The notes beneath the pieces are model-generated. The model did no database searches. It had not been told where the DNA came from and saw nothing but the letters and a program-made list of their open reading frames with translations. Positions 34,799 through 46,058 of a DNA stretch of 64,000 bases are shown in pieces. Positions within the stretch are counted from its first letter, which is position 1; every line of letters starts with the position of its first letter. A program made the position numbers and the translations under genes. The stretch is from Ancistrus triradiatus (lineage: Eukaryota > Chordata > Actinopteri > Siluriformes > Loricariidae): NCBI GenBank assembly GCA_025084515.1, contig JAJAGP010000205.1:434001-498000 (forward strand), in the 5' to 3' direction.

Positions 34799-36188
34799 GG
34801 AATACATAAACCCACAGTAAAGGGAGTTAAGATCAGAGTGCACAACACAACACATGGTTAAATATACAAAGCTGAAACAGGAACAGGCAACCCATGAACA
34901 GGAGCAAGAGGAGCCAGGAACAAGAACGAAGGAGGGCTTAAATAGGCTGTAATTAACAGTCAGTTATTGAAGGAGAAAAGACTCACAAGGGAGCTACGTA
35001 GGATGATGTAACTTCCAGGCTGCTCCCAGAGCACATCATCATGACAGGAAGTGATATGTTACCAGGCCCTTCTAAAGGCTTTGATTGAACTCTTCGAGAC
35101 TCAAGCAAGGCTCAGCTTGAGCCTCCACTCAAGACTAAAAGAAGACTAGAATTTGACTGAGGTCAGCACTTAAGAGAAGACATAAATTGCACTAGTACAT
35201 TTAAAGTACATGTAAAAATATTGACCCTACATTTATAATGATAATATGCTGTATTTATATAGTACCCAAGGTCCCTTTACAGTAGGGGGAGAAAGGGGAA
35301 AAAAAATCAAAAGTTATTGTTACTGGTTTTTTTTATATTAAGAAAAACCCTAAACTGCAAAAAGCGTGAAAGCAACCGATTATATCTGAGAACTGCATTT
35401 TTACATAAGCAGCACATTAAAGCAGCTGGTTCCTCGGCATATTGAATAACCTGCTAGAATAAAAAAGGAACTTCTGAGATAAATATCAACAGATCAATAC
35501 GAAGTTTATTTGACAAGTGCCCTTAGGCTTGCTGATTCAAAATGTATGAAAATCCCAGAGCCTAAACAGTCTCAGCCTGCATAATTAATGACTGGATAAG
35601 GCCAGAATGTTGATTTACAGCAGCCTATATAGAGCATTCATTTTATTTTTGCATTACACACCGTAACATTGTTACATAAGTCACATGGGCAAATATAATT
35701 GGGTGATTTTTCTTTCTTTTTTTCCCCCCTATTTCTTTTTATTTAAATGGGGATGAATTGCTCGCCTGTTAAAGTTGCTTTTGCTGTTCCATTAGCTTGA
35801 TGGAGCACACTCACTCACAATGGCAGCAGGATGAGAGATGGACCTACTGCATGGCTTCTTCTGTTCTTTCCTCCATTTTACCTCATTATATGCAAACACA
35901 CAGCATTTTACCTTGACAGGGATGAGCTGAGGCAAGTGAGCAGAGCCATCTTCAGTTCTACACATCAGCGTTTTCCCGCAGTTCTCTGAGGTCTACGTTG
36001 CCGCCACCTCAGATCGTTTGTTCACGCTTGAAGCATCGGGATCTTTTTGAATCTACCTTCTTTTCATGCTTCCCTTTATAGTCATCGAACTGAATGGTGA
36101 CTAATGCAGATCTCACCGTTTCTTTATGGTAAAAGTATTTCTGCAAGTGGTGAAAAGCAGTGGCTGAAGAAATTAGAAAACTATTAAA
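34799..36188. other. Unique-looking DNA; possible conserved non-coding block
   Basis: No transposon ends or protein motifs. 35380-36060 has mixed composition, with stretches such as GCATAATTAATGACTGGATA and TTGATTTACAGCAGCC that look unlike the surrounding repeats. Non-coding regulatory function is possible, not shown. Confidence 0.4.
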
Positions 36189-36328
36189 GGGCGCTGTGAT
36201 TAATTTTCTAGCTTGCATTGTATAACCACTGTACAATTTGAAATTGCATTTGTTTTTATGATTTCAACTCATGAGATTAATTTATCTGGCTAGGTTTTTT
36301 CTTCAACACTATCAATCTATCAGACTAT

Positions 36329-36569
36329 CACCTTCAAATTAACTGCTAATCCTAGAGGTTCACATACTTTTGCCACTCACTAATATGTAATATTGGATCA
36401 TTTTCCTCAGTAAATAAATGACCAAGTATAATATATTTGTCTCATTTATTTAACTGGGTTCTCTTTATTTATTTTTAGGACTTGTGTGAAATTCTGATGA
36501 TGTCTTAGGTCACAATTATGCAGAAATATAGAAAATTCTAAAGGGTTCACAAACTTTCAAGCAACACTG
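36329..36569 (+). mobile_element. Solo Tc1-I right terminal repeat
   Basis: CACCTTCAAATTAACTGCTA through AATATTGGATCATTTTCCTC to TTTCAAGCAACACTG, followed by TA at 36570. It has no coding sequence and no partner left end. Confidence 0.85.
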
Positions 36570-37160
36570 TATTGTCATTATACCGTTGCAAAAACAATGG
36601 TACAGTATGTCTAATCTAATGGTTGCCTAACAGTTTGTTATCTTATTTATCTTACTGTATCTTATGACAGTATCTTTGTCAAATATGTGTGGAGAAATTA
36701 GGTCACTATATAAAAAGGGCACTAAGATTTCTTTTCTAGCTTGTAATGTAAAAGAACTCTACACTTTCAATTTATATTTGATTTGATATAATTTGCTTCC
36801 ACAACAGGTCGTTATTTGGCTAGACTGTTCTTTCCATATGTATAGCAAAATGAACACAGTGTAAGAACTGTAGCTCCATCAGATACTGTAGTAACGTATT
36901 ACTCATGCTGAATGTGAATTTGTAATATAAAATATGCAAAGAGTGGACATCCAGGGCACGCTTATGCTTGTGCTTGTGCCTGTTATTCGGGGATAGGTGC
37001 CGGAGTCATGCGACTGGCCACTATGATTAATTTTCTAGGGTCGTGTGTCTGATATGCTTCCACAAAGCATGTTATTCATTTGTATTTGCATCTTTGTGCA
37101 CATATGGAGCTGCTCACGCAGTTATAGTGTTCATTTTGTTCCAAGTGCTGTGGCAATGTA

Positions 37161-38317
37161 CACTCATTGGCCACTTTATTATGGACACTTGTTCAACTGA
37201 CTGATAACTACTCTAATCAGCCAATCATGTGGCAGCAACTCTGTGTATTCAGGCATATAGACATGGACAAGACGAGCAGCTGAAATTCAAACCGAACATC
37301 AAAATGGGGAAGTTGGTTATTTAAGTGACTTTGAACGTGGCGTGGTTGTTGGTGCTAGACATGTTTTGAATATTTCAGAAACTGATGATCTACCAGGATT
37401 TTCACGCACAGCCAACGCTAGTGTTTACAGAGAATGTTTCAAAATATCCAGTGAGCTGCAGTTCTCTGGGCTTTGTTGATGCCAGAGTTTAGAGGAGAAT
37501 GGCCAGACTGGTTTCAACTGATAGAAAGGCAACAGTAGGTCAAATAGCCACCTGTTACAACCGAGGTATGCAGAAGAACATCTCTGAATACACAACACAT
37601 CGAACCTTGAAGCAGATGGACCACAGCAGCAGAAGATCACACTGGGTGCCACTCCTGTCAGCTAAGAACGGAGAACTGAGGCTACAGTTTGCACCGACCC
37701 AAATTGGACAATAGAAGATTGGAAAAACATTGCCTGGTCTGATGATTTGATTTCTGCTGCGATTTTTGGATTGGCAGGTCAGAATTTGGCATAAACAGCA
37801 TGGAAGCATAGATATATCCTGCCTTGTATGAACAGTTTAGGCTGTGTAATGGTATGGGGGATATTTACGTGACACAGTTTGGACCCCTTAATACCAGCTG
37901 AGCATTGTTTAAGCACCACAATCTACCTGAGTATTGTTGGTGACCATGTCCATCCCTTTATAACCACAGTGTACCAACCTTCTGATTGTTAATTCCAGCA
38001 GGATAACGCACCATGTCATAAAGCTCAAATCATCTCAAACTGGTTTCGTGAGCATGACAATGAGTTCACTGCACTCAAATGACCTCAATCCAATACAGCA
38101 CCTTTGGGATGTGGTGGAAAGGGAGATTCGCATCATGGATGTGCAGCCGACACATTTGGAGAAACTGCATGATGCTCTCATGTCACTATGGAACAGAATC
38201 TCTGAGAAATGTTTCCAGAACTTTGTTGAATCTATGCCACTAAGAAGGTAGTTCTGAAGACAAAAGGTGGGCCAAATGGTACTAGCAAGGTGCACCTAAT
38301 AAAGTGCCTGGCGAGTG
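37161..38317 (+). mobile_element. Tc1-IV element with both ends and TA duplication
   Basis: CACTCATTGGCCACTTTATT at 37161 is inverted at the right end as ATAAAGTGCCTGGCGAGTG (38317). TA flanks both sides (37159-37160, 38318-38319). The length, 1,157 bp, is normal for this compact subfamily. It contains one broken transposase on the plus strand. Confidence 0.92.
37300..38255 (+). pseudogene. Tc1-IV transposase pseudogene with E-to-Q active site
   Basis: Order of pieces: SDFERGVVVGARHV (N-terminal HTH), MARLVSTDRKATVGQIATCY, KQMDHSSRRSHWVPLLSAKN, then WSDD with the first catalytic aspartate near 37737, QQDNAPCHKAQI with the second near 37998, and NPIQHLWDVVEREIRIMD near 38085. In the family the last block is NPIEHLW, so the third catalytic acid is changed to glutamine. 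Stops and frameshifts separate the pieces, and the region between the first and second aspartates is poor. DDE34E transposases need all three acids, so this copy is inactive twice over. Confidence 0.85.
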
Positions 38318-38499
38318 TATATCGTTATGTGTCTTTGTAATATGCAAAATACGTAATAATAGATTCGCACATTATGATTATTGTTTTTGTTTGACATGGT
38401 TTGACTGTTCTTGTGTGTGTATCACTGGCCCTACTGCACAATATAAGATTTGTGCAAACACACTATAAGCAGCTCCATCACATACATACATGTCGCTAA

Positions 38500-38562
38500 G
38501 ATGCTAAAAAGTAATTAAATTACTGTAACGTGTTACTTTGTGCTGCGTTGCTCCCAACATTG
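38500..38562 (+). repeat. Terminal piece of a widespread TTACTGTAACGYGTTAC-type repeat
   Basis: AAAGTAATTAAATTACTGTA followed by ACGTGTTACTTTGTGC and GCTCCCAACATTG resembles a terminal sequence common in vertebrate genomes. A weaker match (CTGTAGTAACGTATTACTC) lies at 36890. Confidence 0.4.
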
Positions 38563-38772
38563 AGCACTACATCAACAGACACTATGATTTATATTCTAGC
38601 TTCCATTATATAAACACAGTACTATTTCATATAATAGAGTCAAATTCTTATTATTTGCTCATACAAAGCACGTCAGTAATGGTTTCGCTTGGTCGCTCCT
38701 GTTGTTTCATTTCCTCCATAAATTGCGGTGCCAATATTCACTATATAACTTCATGCCAGCTCTTTTAGGGCA

Positions 38773-38952
38773 ATGATGGGTGTCAGCCTCTTCTTCCATC
38801 TGGACCTCACACAGAGAATCCTACTGAATCCTCAGCTTCGCTGGTTCGGCGGAGAAGAGGACGATCTATCAAAACCAGTAGGACGTGAAGCCACAGACAG
38901 CGAAAAGCTGGATGATTTGGCTAATGTGAGACCCAGGCAGAAATATGTCTAA
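38773..38952 (+). CDS. Short GC-richer ORF, candidate host exon
   Basis: 59 codons, MMGVSLFFHLDLTQRILL then LRWFGGEEDDLSKPVGREAT and DSEKLDDLANVRPRQKYV, then TAA. The other two frames close quickly. Directly upstream, a pyrimidine-rich CTTCATGCCAGCTCTTTTAG gives a possible acceptor (AG at 38767-38768). GTGAGA at 38926 gives a possible donor, so an internal exon of about 38769-38925 is conceivable. Base composition is richer in G+C than the flanks. I do not recognise the protein, and no neighbouring exon is visible. It may be a chance frame or an old retrocopy. Confidence 0.3.
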   Translation: MMGVSLFFHLDLTQRILLNPQLRWFGGEEDDLSKPVGREATDSEKLDDLANVRPRQKYV

Positions 38953-40576
38953 AATGCATTCACTTAAAATAGGTCTACACACTATGTATCGCATTATGTG
39001 CAGCACTTGTATCCAAACATGTTGTTTTATGAGTGTTTATTAAAAAAAAAAAAAAAGATTTACTTACTATTTTTGAATCCACAGTGCAACCATGCAATTG
39101 AATCCCATAAAGAAAACAGATTAGTCAATGCCGTGGTTGCATCAACCTTCTTGTTAAATTCTGCTACAAGAGTAGAAGTTGTTAGAGGCACAGTCTTCAT
39201 AGTAGCGATATTTGCTACAGAGTTAAAGCACCCATGACCAGGTTATTTTAAACAATTACACTGATATAGATGCTTGGGTGGCATGATGGCACATCACTAA
39301 TTCACCATTGTGGTGACCTGGGTGCCTTCTGACTGGGTCGGTTACCAGGCAGACACATAATTGGCCATATCTTAGGAAGGGGAGGCCAGGGAGGGAAGCA
39401 ACAATGATACTAGATTGGCATTGCCCATAGTATGCATTTACTGCACCCTGTGAATTATGGGATAGGCTCTGAAACCAAGCAACCCTTCCTCGTCCACCCA
39501 TACTGAGACCTTAACCAGGTTAACTCAGAAATGAAAAGAGAAAATAAAAGAATTAAGTAAACAATCCATTCTTTAATTTTTATTCATTTTACCAAAGTGG
39601 AAATCTCTACATCTTTACCCTCAGTACCTGGACCTACGAATATTCATGACAATGTAATTAGGAAGCTCTCCTAAGTCCTTCTGCCAACACTTTATAACAG
39701 TCTAGCAAGTTAACTGCTAATGAACAACATTATCTTGCACATATTCGAGACAGACACAAGTAGGAACAGGTCTTTAGATCTTTATTCGTCTTAATTTAGT
39801 CAATGTCATAGAAAACAAAAACTTTAATGCTGGTAGTGTGATAAACATGCTAATCCCTGTCAACAATCAAAGTGCCTACTCTGGGTTTAATGTCAAAAGG
39901 AGCAATGGTAAAAGGGAATCTCTGTCACGAGGCACGAGTCAGGAGCACTAGAGTCAAAATCAGGCCTTATGGGAGCCCCAGGGAGGAATGACCTTGTGAA
40001 TATTATTACTGAATATGTGCTATATAGAATTATATAGGACACATTCACAGTCACATGACAAGCTGTGCAGTCAGCTGTGGCAAGACATTAGTTCATACAG
40101 TAATTACACAGAACACAGCATAGGAAATGTTTTAAGCTTTGGGTATTTAAATAATGTTCTTATAGAATGATGTGAGTAATGCAAGTAATGTTGTTTTTGG
40201 ATCATGTATAGTGATGACTAACTGTAAAAAATAGATTTTTATAATCAGAATTATCTATCCAAGAGGACATAGAAGATATCCAACATAGGATTTAAAGTGG
40301 GACACTAAAATAACAAATGATTAGAAATAAAGATTGCTTATGTGCTGTGTGTAATGGTTCAGTCTGACTAGATTAATCAAAACATGGGTATGGCTGATTG
40401 GACAGACAGGTTAGGAGCGAGCGGAGGGTAAAATTGTGAAGTAGGATGATCATAAACATAAATACAATGACTGCCAATCAAAAATGCATTAAAATATGAC
40501 TAATTTGTTGAAAAAGAGAACTGAAGGGCGTTAAAGAGACGTTTAGAGGAAAAAATACCCTTAGAAACAATCCTAT
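38953..40576. other. No gene recognised
   Basis: 39245-39520 has a weak SINE-like look (GGGTGGCATGATGGCAC, CCTGTGAATTATGGGATAGG), but boxes cannot be placed. A 14-base A run lies near 39044. The rest shows no motif. Confidence 0.4.
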
Positions 40577-40770
40577 GGACTGTGGTAAGCCAGTGGGTAA
40601 GGGTACTAGACTATGGACCAAAAGGTCCTGGGTTCAAATCCCACCTCTGCCAAGCTGCCACTGTTGGGTCTTTGAGCAAGGCCCTTAACCCACAATTGCT
40701 TGGATTGTAAGACTGTATCAGCTGAAGGTCGCTCTGGATAAGGGCGTCTGCTAAATGCTGTAAATGTAAA
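40577..40770 (+). repeat. tRNA-derived SINE, well preserved
   Basis: GGTAAGCCAGTGGGTAAGG (A box region), GGGTTCAAATCCCACCTC (B box), GCCACTGTTGGGTCTTTGAG and GCTCTGGATAAGGGCGTCTG. Close to the copy at 5641-5830. Confidence 0.9.
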
Positions 40771-40790
40771 TCTATTCAGAATTTAAATCA

Positions 40791-41115
40791 TCATCATTTT
40801 CCTGGCGCTTGTCTCCGCCAAATGCGGGGATCCACCCACTGTCACTCGATGCGACCGAGAATACTCCAGCATCGCTCCATCTGTCGCCAGAGACCACACT
40901 CAAATCAGGCCAATTTAGTGTAATCAATTAACCTAACATGCATGTCTTTGGACTGTGGGAGGAAACCAGAGTACCCGGAGTAAACCCACGTGGACACGGG
41001 GAGGACATGCAGACTCCACACAGAAAGGACCCAGACTGCTCCACCTTGGGATTGAACCCAGGACCTTCTTGCTGTGAGGCGGCGATGCTACCCACTGAGC
41101 CACCGTGCTGCCCCC
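40791..41115 (-). repeat. Full-length second-type SINE with 13-bp target duplication
   Basis: AGAATTTAAATCA stands on both sides (40778-40790 and 41116-41128). In the minus direction the element begins GGGGGCAGCACGGTGGCTCA, with the A box in GGCTCAGTGGGTAGCA and the B box in GGGTTCAATCCC. It then runs through GTTTACTCCGGGTACTCTGG and ends in a TGA-repeat tail (plus-strand TCATCATCATTTT). The long perfect duplication shows LINE-type retroposition, 8 bp after the neighbouring SINE. Confidence 0.92.
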
Positions 41116-41518
41116 AGAATTTAAATCAATCAATTCACAAAATATAATATAACTGGAATGACTCAGACATTTAAACCAGTAAGCATTCCTAAGTGATGCT
41201 GATTGGCAATGTGTTATTGACTTAGCTCACAACTAATGTCACATTATCAGAGGATGAGTTCAAGCTTGGGGTTTAAATATTCCATATAGAGACTCTGAGA
41301 GGGGTCGAACTCAGTCCAGTCAGTCTCAGTCAGAATAATATATTTGATTCAATTCAACAGATAACACATAGTTCTCATTATAATGCAACTCTGTCTGCTT
41401 TTGCCATATGAACAATGCACTCAGTTTTAGAAAGGAGGAGAATGATTTACCTTCCATAAATCTTTGTCGCAACACAGTCACAGGAACAATTACAGAGCAA
41501 CAAAGGGTTTGGTGTAGG

Positions 41519-41690
41519 ACTGTTATGGCTTAGTGTATAAGGTGTTGGACTGTCGAACAGGAGGTTCAGGGTTCAAATCCCCCCTCCATCAAGCTACCAT
41601 TTTTGAGCTCTTGAGCAAGGCCTCGATTGGTTAGATTGCATCAGTTGTAAGTTGCTTTGGATAAGGGTGCCTGCTGACTAAAGTACAGGT
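41519..41690 (+). repeat. tRNA-derived SINE, diverged
   Basis: ATGGCTTAGTGTATAAGGTG (A box), CAGGGTTCAAATCCCCCCTC (B box) and TTGCTTTGGATAAGGGTGCC (tail). Confidence 0.85.
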
Positions 41691-43339
41691 ATGCAGTGTT
41701 TAACAACCGCATTATGAGCTGTGAAACAGGCCTTTGACCAAAATGGTTGTTGACCAGACATTACCATAGTCATGTCACTTTTCCTGCTACTATAATGTAA
41801 ATAAAAAGGGTATTTTCACAAGAAAACTGAATGCAAATGCTATGTAAATGTGTCAGAGATACCGCTGAAACAAGAGTGGAATGCTACTCTCTACACAGCA
41901 TCAATAGCCAAAACAGTTATACGTCACCCCTTCCCACTGTCACCAAATCCACCGTCAAATTATTCAACTACATGATCTGTACAAAACAGGCACTCATTAA
42001 CAATCACACACACTGTAGAACCAAAATACTATATAAATGCACGTGATGGTATATAAAAATATATAAACATATCTCACTGGCTGCACACAACCAAGAGGGA
42101 ATGAGTCCACTTGAAGAAAGAAACACTTTTTCCAGATCAGGCAATGTAATATCATGTTTTAAACAATTTAAACCTTTAAGCAGAGTAAAAACTTAAAAAC
42201 TTTTCCATTTCATATGTCATCTTGGCAGAGAAAATTATACCACCTAAAAGTGTCCATGTGCAACACAGACCGTAACGTATGCAAGTAATTGTTGCAAAGT
42301 AAATCAATATTTATGAAAATAAACTAAATAATTGCAACAATTACGTATAAAGGCAGATTTTTATTTCCTTTATATATTGTGTTAAAATTGTTAAGACCTT
42401 GGTCATTAAAGCCAAAAGACATTGATCGGATGGCATTCACCTGTAAATGCAAAAATGCAAATGGTAAGATCTGCCTCAGCACTTCAGACGAGAGGTATTC
42501 ATTAAATGTTGTTACTACAGGCAGAATTTGAATTCTGACTGATGATTCTTCTATATTTATTTAAGTATACACTGCCATCATCACAAGGTTATTGCAGTGC
42601 ATGAATGTCAGGATACTCTGCATCGTCAGACCCAAACTGTGCAATTCTGGCAGTTCTGACAGCAGTGTGCTGTTACTGACTTGTTTTAAAATCGTTCACA
42701 ATGCAAGTAAGGGTGAAAAATATTATTGCTTCATAATATTTAGGCATTTAGGCTTTTTGTTAGTGTTACCTTTCCTCTGATCTGTTGGTTTGGTAAAGCC
42801 AACTTGTATATACTGCACCAAATGCATGTCAAATGCATGCTTTACAAAGTCTGTCACTAGATGTAACATAGTGTTGCTGATTGCTAAATGAGAAGCAAAG
42901 CACTCATATCAACGCCAAGGACCTGCGGGAATGCTTGGCTGTGTCACACTAGGGTCGCTTGCAGCCAAAACCAGTCAACAAAAAGTGGACAGATGCACAG
43001 GTATGGTTATTAACACCAATGCACTGCTAGTTCACACACTGTAACAACATGGAGGGAAGATTATGCAGCCACAAAGATGCAGCTTACAAGCAATATTGCA
43101 TGCCTGAGTTAGTATCAAACCCATATTTATACCGCTAAATTGACCTGGCAATTAGGACTGAAACTATGACGAATGAACACACACAAACACATAGAAATAA
43201 CAAAGGATAGCCAAGAGGGCAAATCCAGGGGAGTAGTGGTGCACAGTTACGTTGTGAAGTAATGCTTGCAAAAATATGATCTGCATGCAAAGGTCATTAG
43301 AAGGTCTCTTCTCAAATGTTTGCAACAAAACACTTAAAT
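41691..43339. other. No gene recognised
   Basis: Short frames only, AT-rich, without clear ends of mobile elements. Confidence 0.45.
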
Positions 43340-43560
43340 AAGTGACGTCAGATTTATTTGGCGCATTGTCTCAAAGCAGCTTCAGTTTGATATTATCTTC
43401 TAATATCTAAGGCCAATCCCAAACTGAGCAAGCCTAGGGCGACAATGGCAAGGAAAAACTCCCTAAACATTATTAGGAAGAAACCTTGGAAGGACCAAGA
43501 CTCAAAAAGGGACCAATCCTCCTTGGGTGGCTTAGATGTTGTATGCAAGAATGATGTAAT
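43340..43560 (-). repeat. LINE 3'-tail fragment
   Basis: GACGTCAGATTTATTTGGCG, GCATTGTCTCAAAGCAGCTT, CCCAAACTGAGCAAGCCTAG and ACCAAGACTCAAAAAGGGAC are the reverse of the 34560-34798 tail. Confidence 0.75.
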
Positions 43561-44369
43561 TAAGTTTAAATAAACAGAAGATAAATACATATTAATGTAG
43601 AGAACATATTAAAAATATAATTAATACTAACAATAGGGAAAATAATTACAAATATTAAATAGAATAACATACAAATGGGCATTTTGGCATTATTTAGTCT
43701 GGTACACAGAGTGCCGTCAGCAGAAACTTTTGGGGGCATAGCATCCTCAGTCTCCCACAGGAGGGAGAGAGTTCCAGCCCTCTGTGGTATGAGTAAGCGA
43801 TGGTAGAACAGCTTGGGTTGAGCCGAAGTGGAGGAACATCTTAGTATGTGTGCTGGAACTGGTACTGGAACATAAGCTCAGAGAGAAAAGAAAAATGTAG
43901 TTGTTGTTAAGAGCACAGAGTCTATTAGCAGAACACATTTGAACCACAGACACTAAGTGTAGCATGAGACTCTGGCAGCACTAACTAGAGCAGCAGGTGT
44001 GGTGCCAGAACTGAATTACTTAGTGTGGCGGTACTAAGCCAGTGGGTAAGATTACTTTTTAAAAATAGCTACATTTGCAGCACCAATATACATATATAAC
44101 TTTGTTATATTATGCTAGATCGTGTGCATTTCCTTAGCTTGCCTCAAATAACCCCTTAATTTACCTCAAATAAAGCTGAATTTGATGTGTCACTGTTGTG
44201 AACGTCCCCAACACAGCATTTGTCCACTCATCCCTGAATCTGTTTGTTAAATCCTTCCCAAAGGCATCATGCCCAGCACCAGAACTAAGTCATTCTAAAG
44301 TTTGCTGCATATATTTCACTGGCGATACAGATTTTCATTTAAATGAAACAGTTGTACTTTGTAGACAGA

Positions 44370-44640
44370 GAGAGGAATTGATTCTATTAAATATCAACAA
44401 ATCCCAGAAGAAACTGAAGCTGAAAAGCATTTGGATATTACAACAAATCAATAACCCAAAACAAACCTCAAACTTGAGCTTGAACTACTTCAAGTATTGA
44501 ACTTTTGGAAGTTTTTCTTTTTTTTCCAAATAGAAGTGTTTGGAATGCCTTCACACTCCTGGACTAGAACATTATTAAAAATCTGTGAGTAGATCTCAAA
44601 ACACGAAGTGCATACAAGATGACTTCAGAATATTTCTGAA
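44370..44640 (+). mobile_element. Tc1-VI transposase C-terminal fragment
   Basis: ILQQINNPKQTSNLSLNYFK corresponds to the second-aspartate block of Tc1 enzymes, with D changed to I/N. After a stop, ECLHTPGLEHY reflects the SPDLNPIE block. Very old. The same family is seen at 53.2-55.6 and 59.6-60.4 kb. Confidence 0.65.
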
Positions 44641-44751
44641 CTAGAGCTGTTCAAGTGAAAGCAAAGTAGTTTACATTGGCTACCATGTTAAGTATGACAT
44701 TGAACACAAAGTCCTGTTAAACCTAACTGTTTCAATACTACAATATACTCA

Positions 44752-46058
44752 TCTAAAAAAAAACCACAATCAGACAGAAACGTTGGATTTCCTCAAAACT
44801 CAGCATGCAGTTACATCACAGCCATATATGTTATGATCTGATTAGACAATGGGTCTTGTCACAAGAGGTTGTAAAAGTGCTTCCCCTGCTACTCTATAAA
44901 AAGGCTCGCAGAGGCTTTTGGGTACTGTACCTCTTGGTGAGAGATTGTTGACTGATGGCTGACATGCCTCTATGACACATTTGCCCACAGCTGGGCTTGT
45001 AGATCCTCCACACTCACAGTTTGCTGAAGCTGGCGCACAAGCTGGTCCCATAAATACTTGATCTGCTGATCAATCTGCCGACCGGGCAGGCCAAGGAAGT
45101 GTAAATCCTTCCCAATACATTGTGTGGGCAAACATTAGCCTGCTGAAAAGTGCCAGTTGGAAGCCCTGCCATGAGAGGCAACACATGTGGCTGCAGGATG
45201 TCCTGTACATATCGCTGAGTTGTTAGTGTTCTTTGTATCACTACTAGGGGTTACCGAATATCATATGCAATGGCTCCACAGATCTTCACACCTGCAGTTG
45301 GGACAATGTGTCGCTCCACAGCTAAGGCAGGATTGAAGCGCTGACCACGAGGCCTCCATACTTGAACCTGCCCAATGTTGGATCTCAAACAACCTGGCTT
45401 CATTGCTAAAGATGATACAGTTCCAGTTCGTAGCAGTCCAGGTTTCTTGTTCATGACAAAACTGCAAACCAAGGTGATGGTGGTTGTCAATGACAGGACA
45501 TGTAATGGGCACCATGGCAACAAATTTCATTCTGCTAAGCACCTTGAAATGGTCCGGGCAGAGAGAAGGGTGTGTAGTAAAGGTGCCATGTGTGTCTGTA
45601 TGGTGGATACAAAACTGTGGGAGATGTTCGTGCTTGTCGGTGGATCAAATGATCCTCTCTACTGGTGGTCTGTCTGGGCTGTCCAGAGCCTGTTCGACGT
45701 GTGTGCATGCCCTCACAGAACCTCTGCTCCCAACACCACCTAACAGCCAGATCAGAATATCCTAGATGGCCGTCAATTTGTCAAAACATCCATGCTGCTT
45801 CTCTCAGTCCAATGATGTGCCCTCTCTCAAAGTCTTCATAGAGGCATGTCTAGCAGTCATCGATCTCTCACCAAGAGGTACACTACCCAAAAGCAGATTC
45901 TGATAGAAGTTTCATACACAGCGGTTAAGTACTTTTGCACCCTCTTGTGGCAAAACCCAGTGTCTAATCAGACCACACCTTTGATCATTTAAACATCTTC
46001 CTGAGACCTAACTGCATTCTGAGTTTTGCAGCAATCTGGCATTTACTGATTTCCTAAA
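44752..46058 (-). mobile_element. Tc1-V element, near full length, decayed
   Basis: The left AAACTCAGCATGCAGTTACA and right TGCATTCTGAGTTTTGCAGC ends are inverted relatives. On the minus strand, HLGLQFCHEQETWTATNWN and FSNEARLFEIQHWAGSS cover the first catalytic block (D changed to N in SNEARLF). VWRPRGQRFNPALAVERHIV and GVKICGAIAYDIR follow. FQQANVCPHN is the second-aspartate block, also lost. LQAQLWAN near 45000 is the C-terminal end. Frameshifts are frequent. Plus ORFs at 45375-45765 are shadows. A deletion relative is at 31299-31745. Confidence 0.8.

Larger units (their letters stand above)
36189..38660 (+). repeat. Four scattered copies of a ~70-bp motif
   Basis: Variants of CTATGATTAATTTTCTAGC, followed by GCATTGTATAAACACTGTAC or GCTTCCACAA, occur at about 36189, 36718, 37012 and 38572. 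Tc1-I and Tc1-IV pieces lie between them. They may be relics of one older element later split, or of local duplication. Confidence 0.5.

Noticed and set aside
39245..39520. Possible SINE
   Set aside because: Some phrases resemble SINE bodies, but A and B boxes and a tail could not be placed.
40330..41480. Possible LTR around the SINE cluster (TTTAAATATTCCATATAGAG near 41272)
   Set aside because: Promoter-like text, but no matching ends, target duplication or polyadenylation order.
45375..45765. Plus ORFs of 122 and 93 residues
   Set aside because: Antisense of the decayed Tc1-V transposase. Minus-strand blocks explain the sequence.
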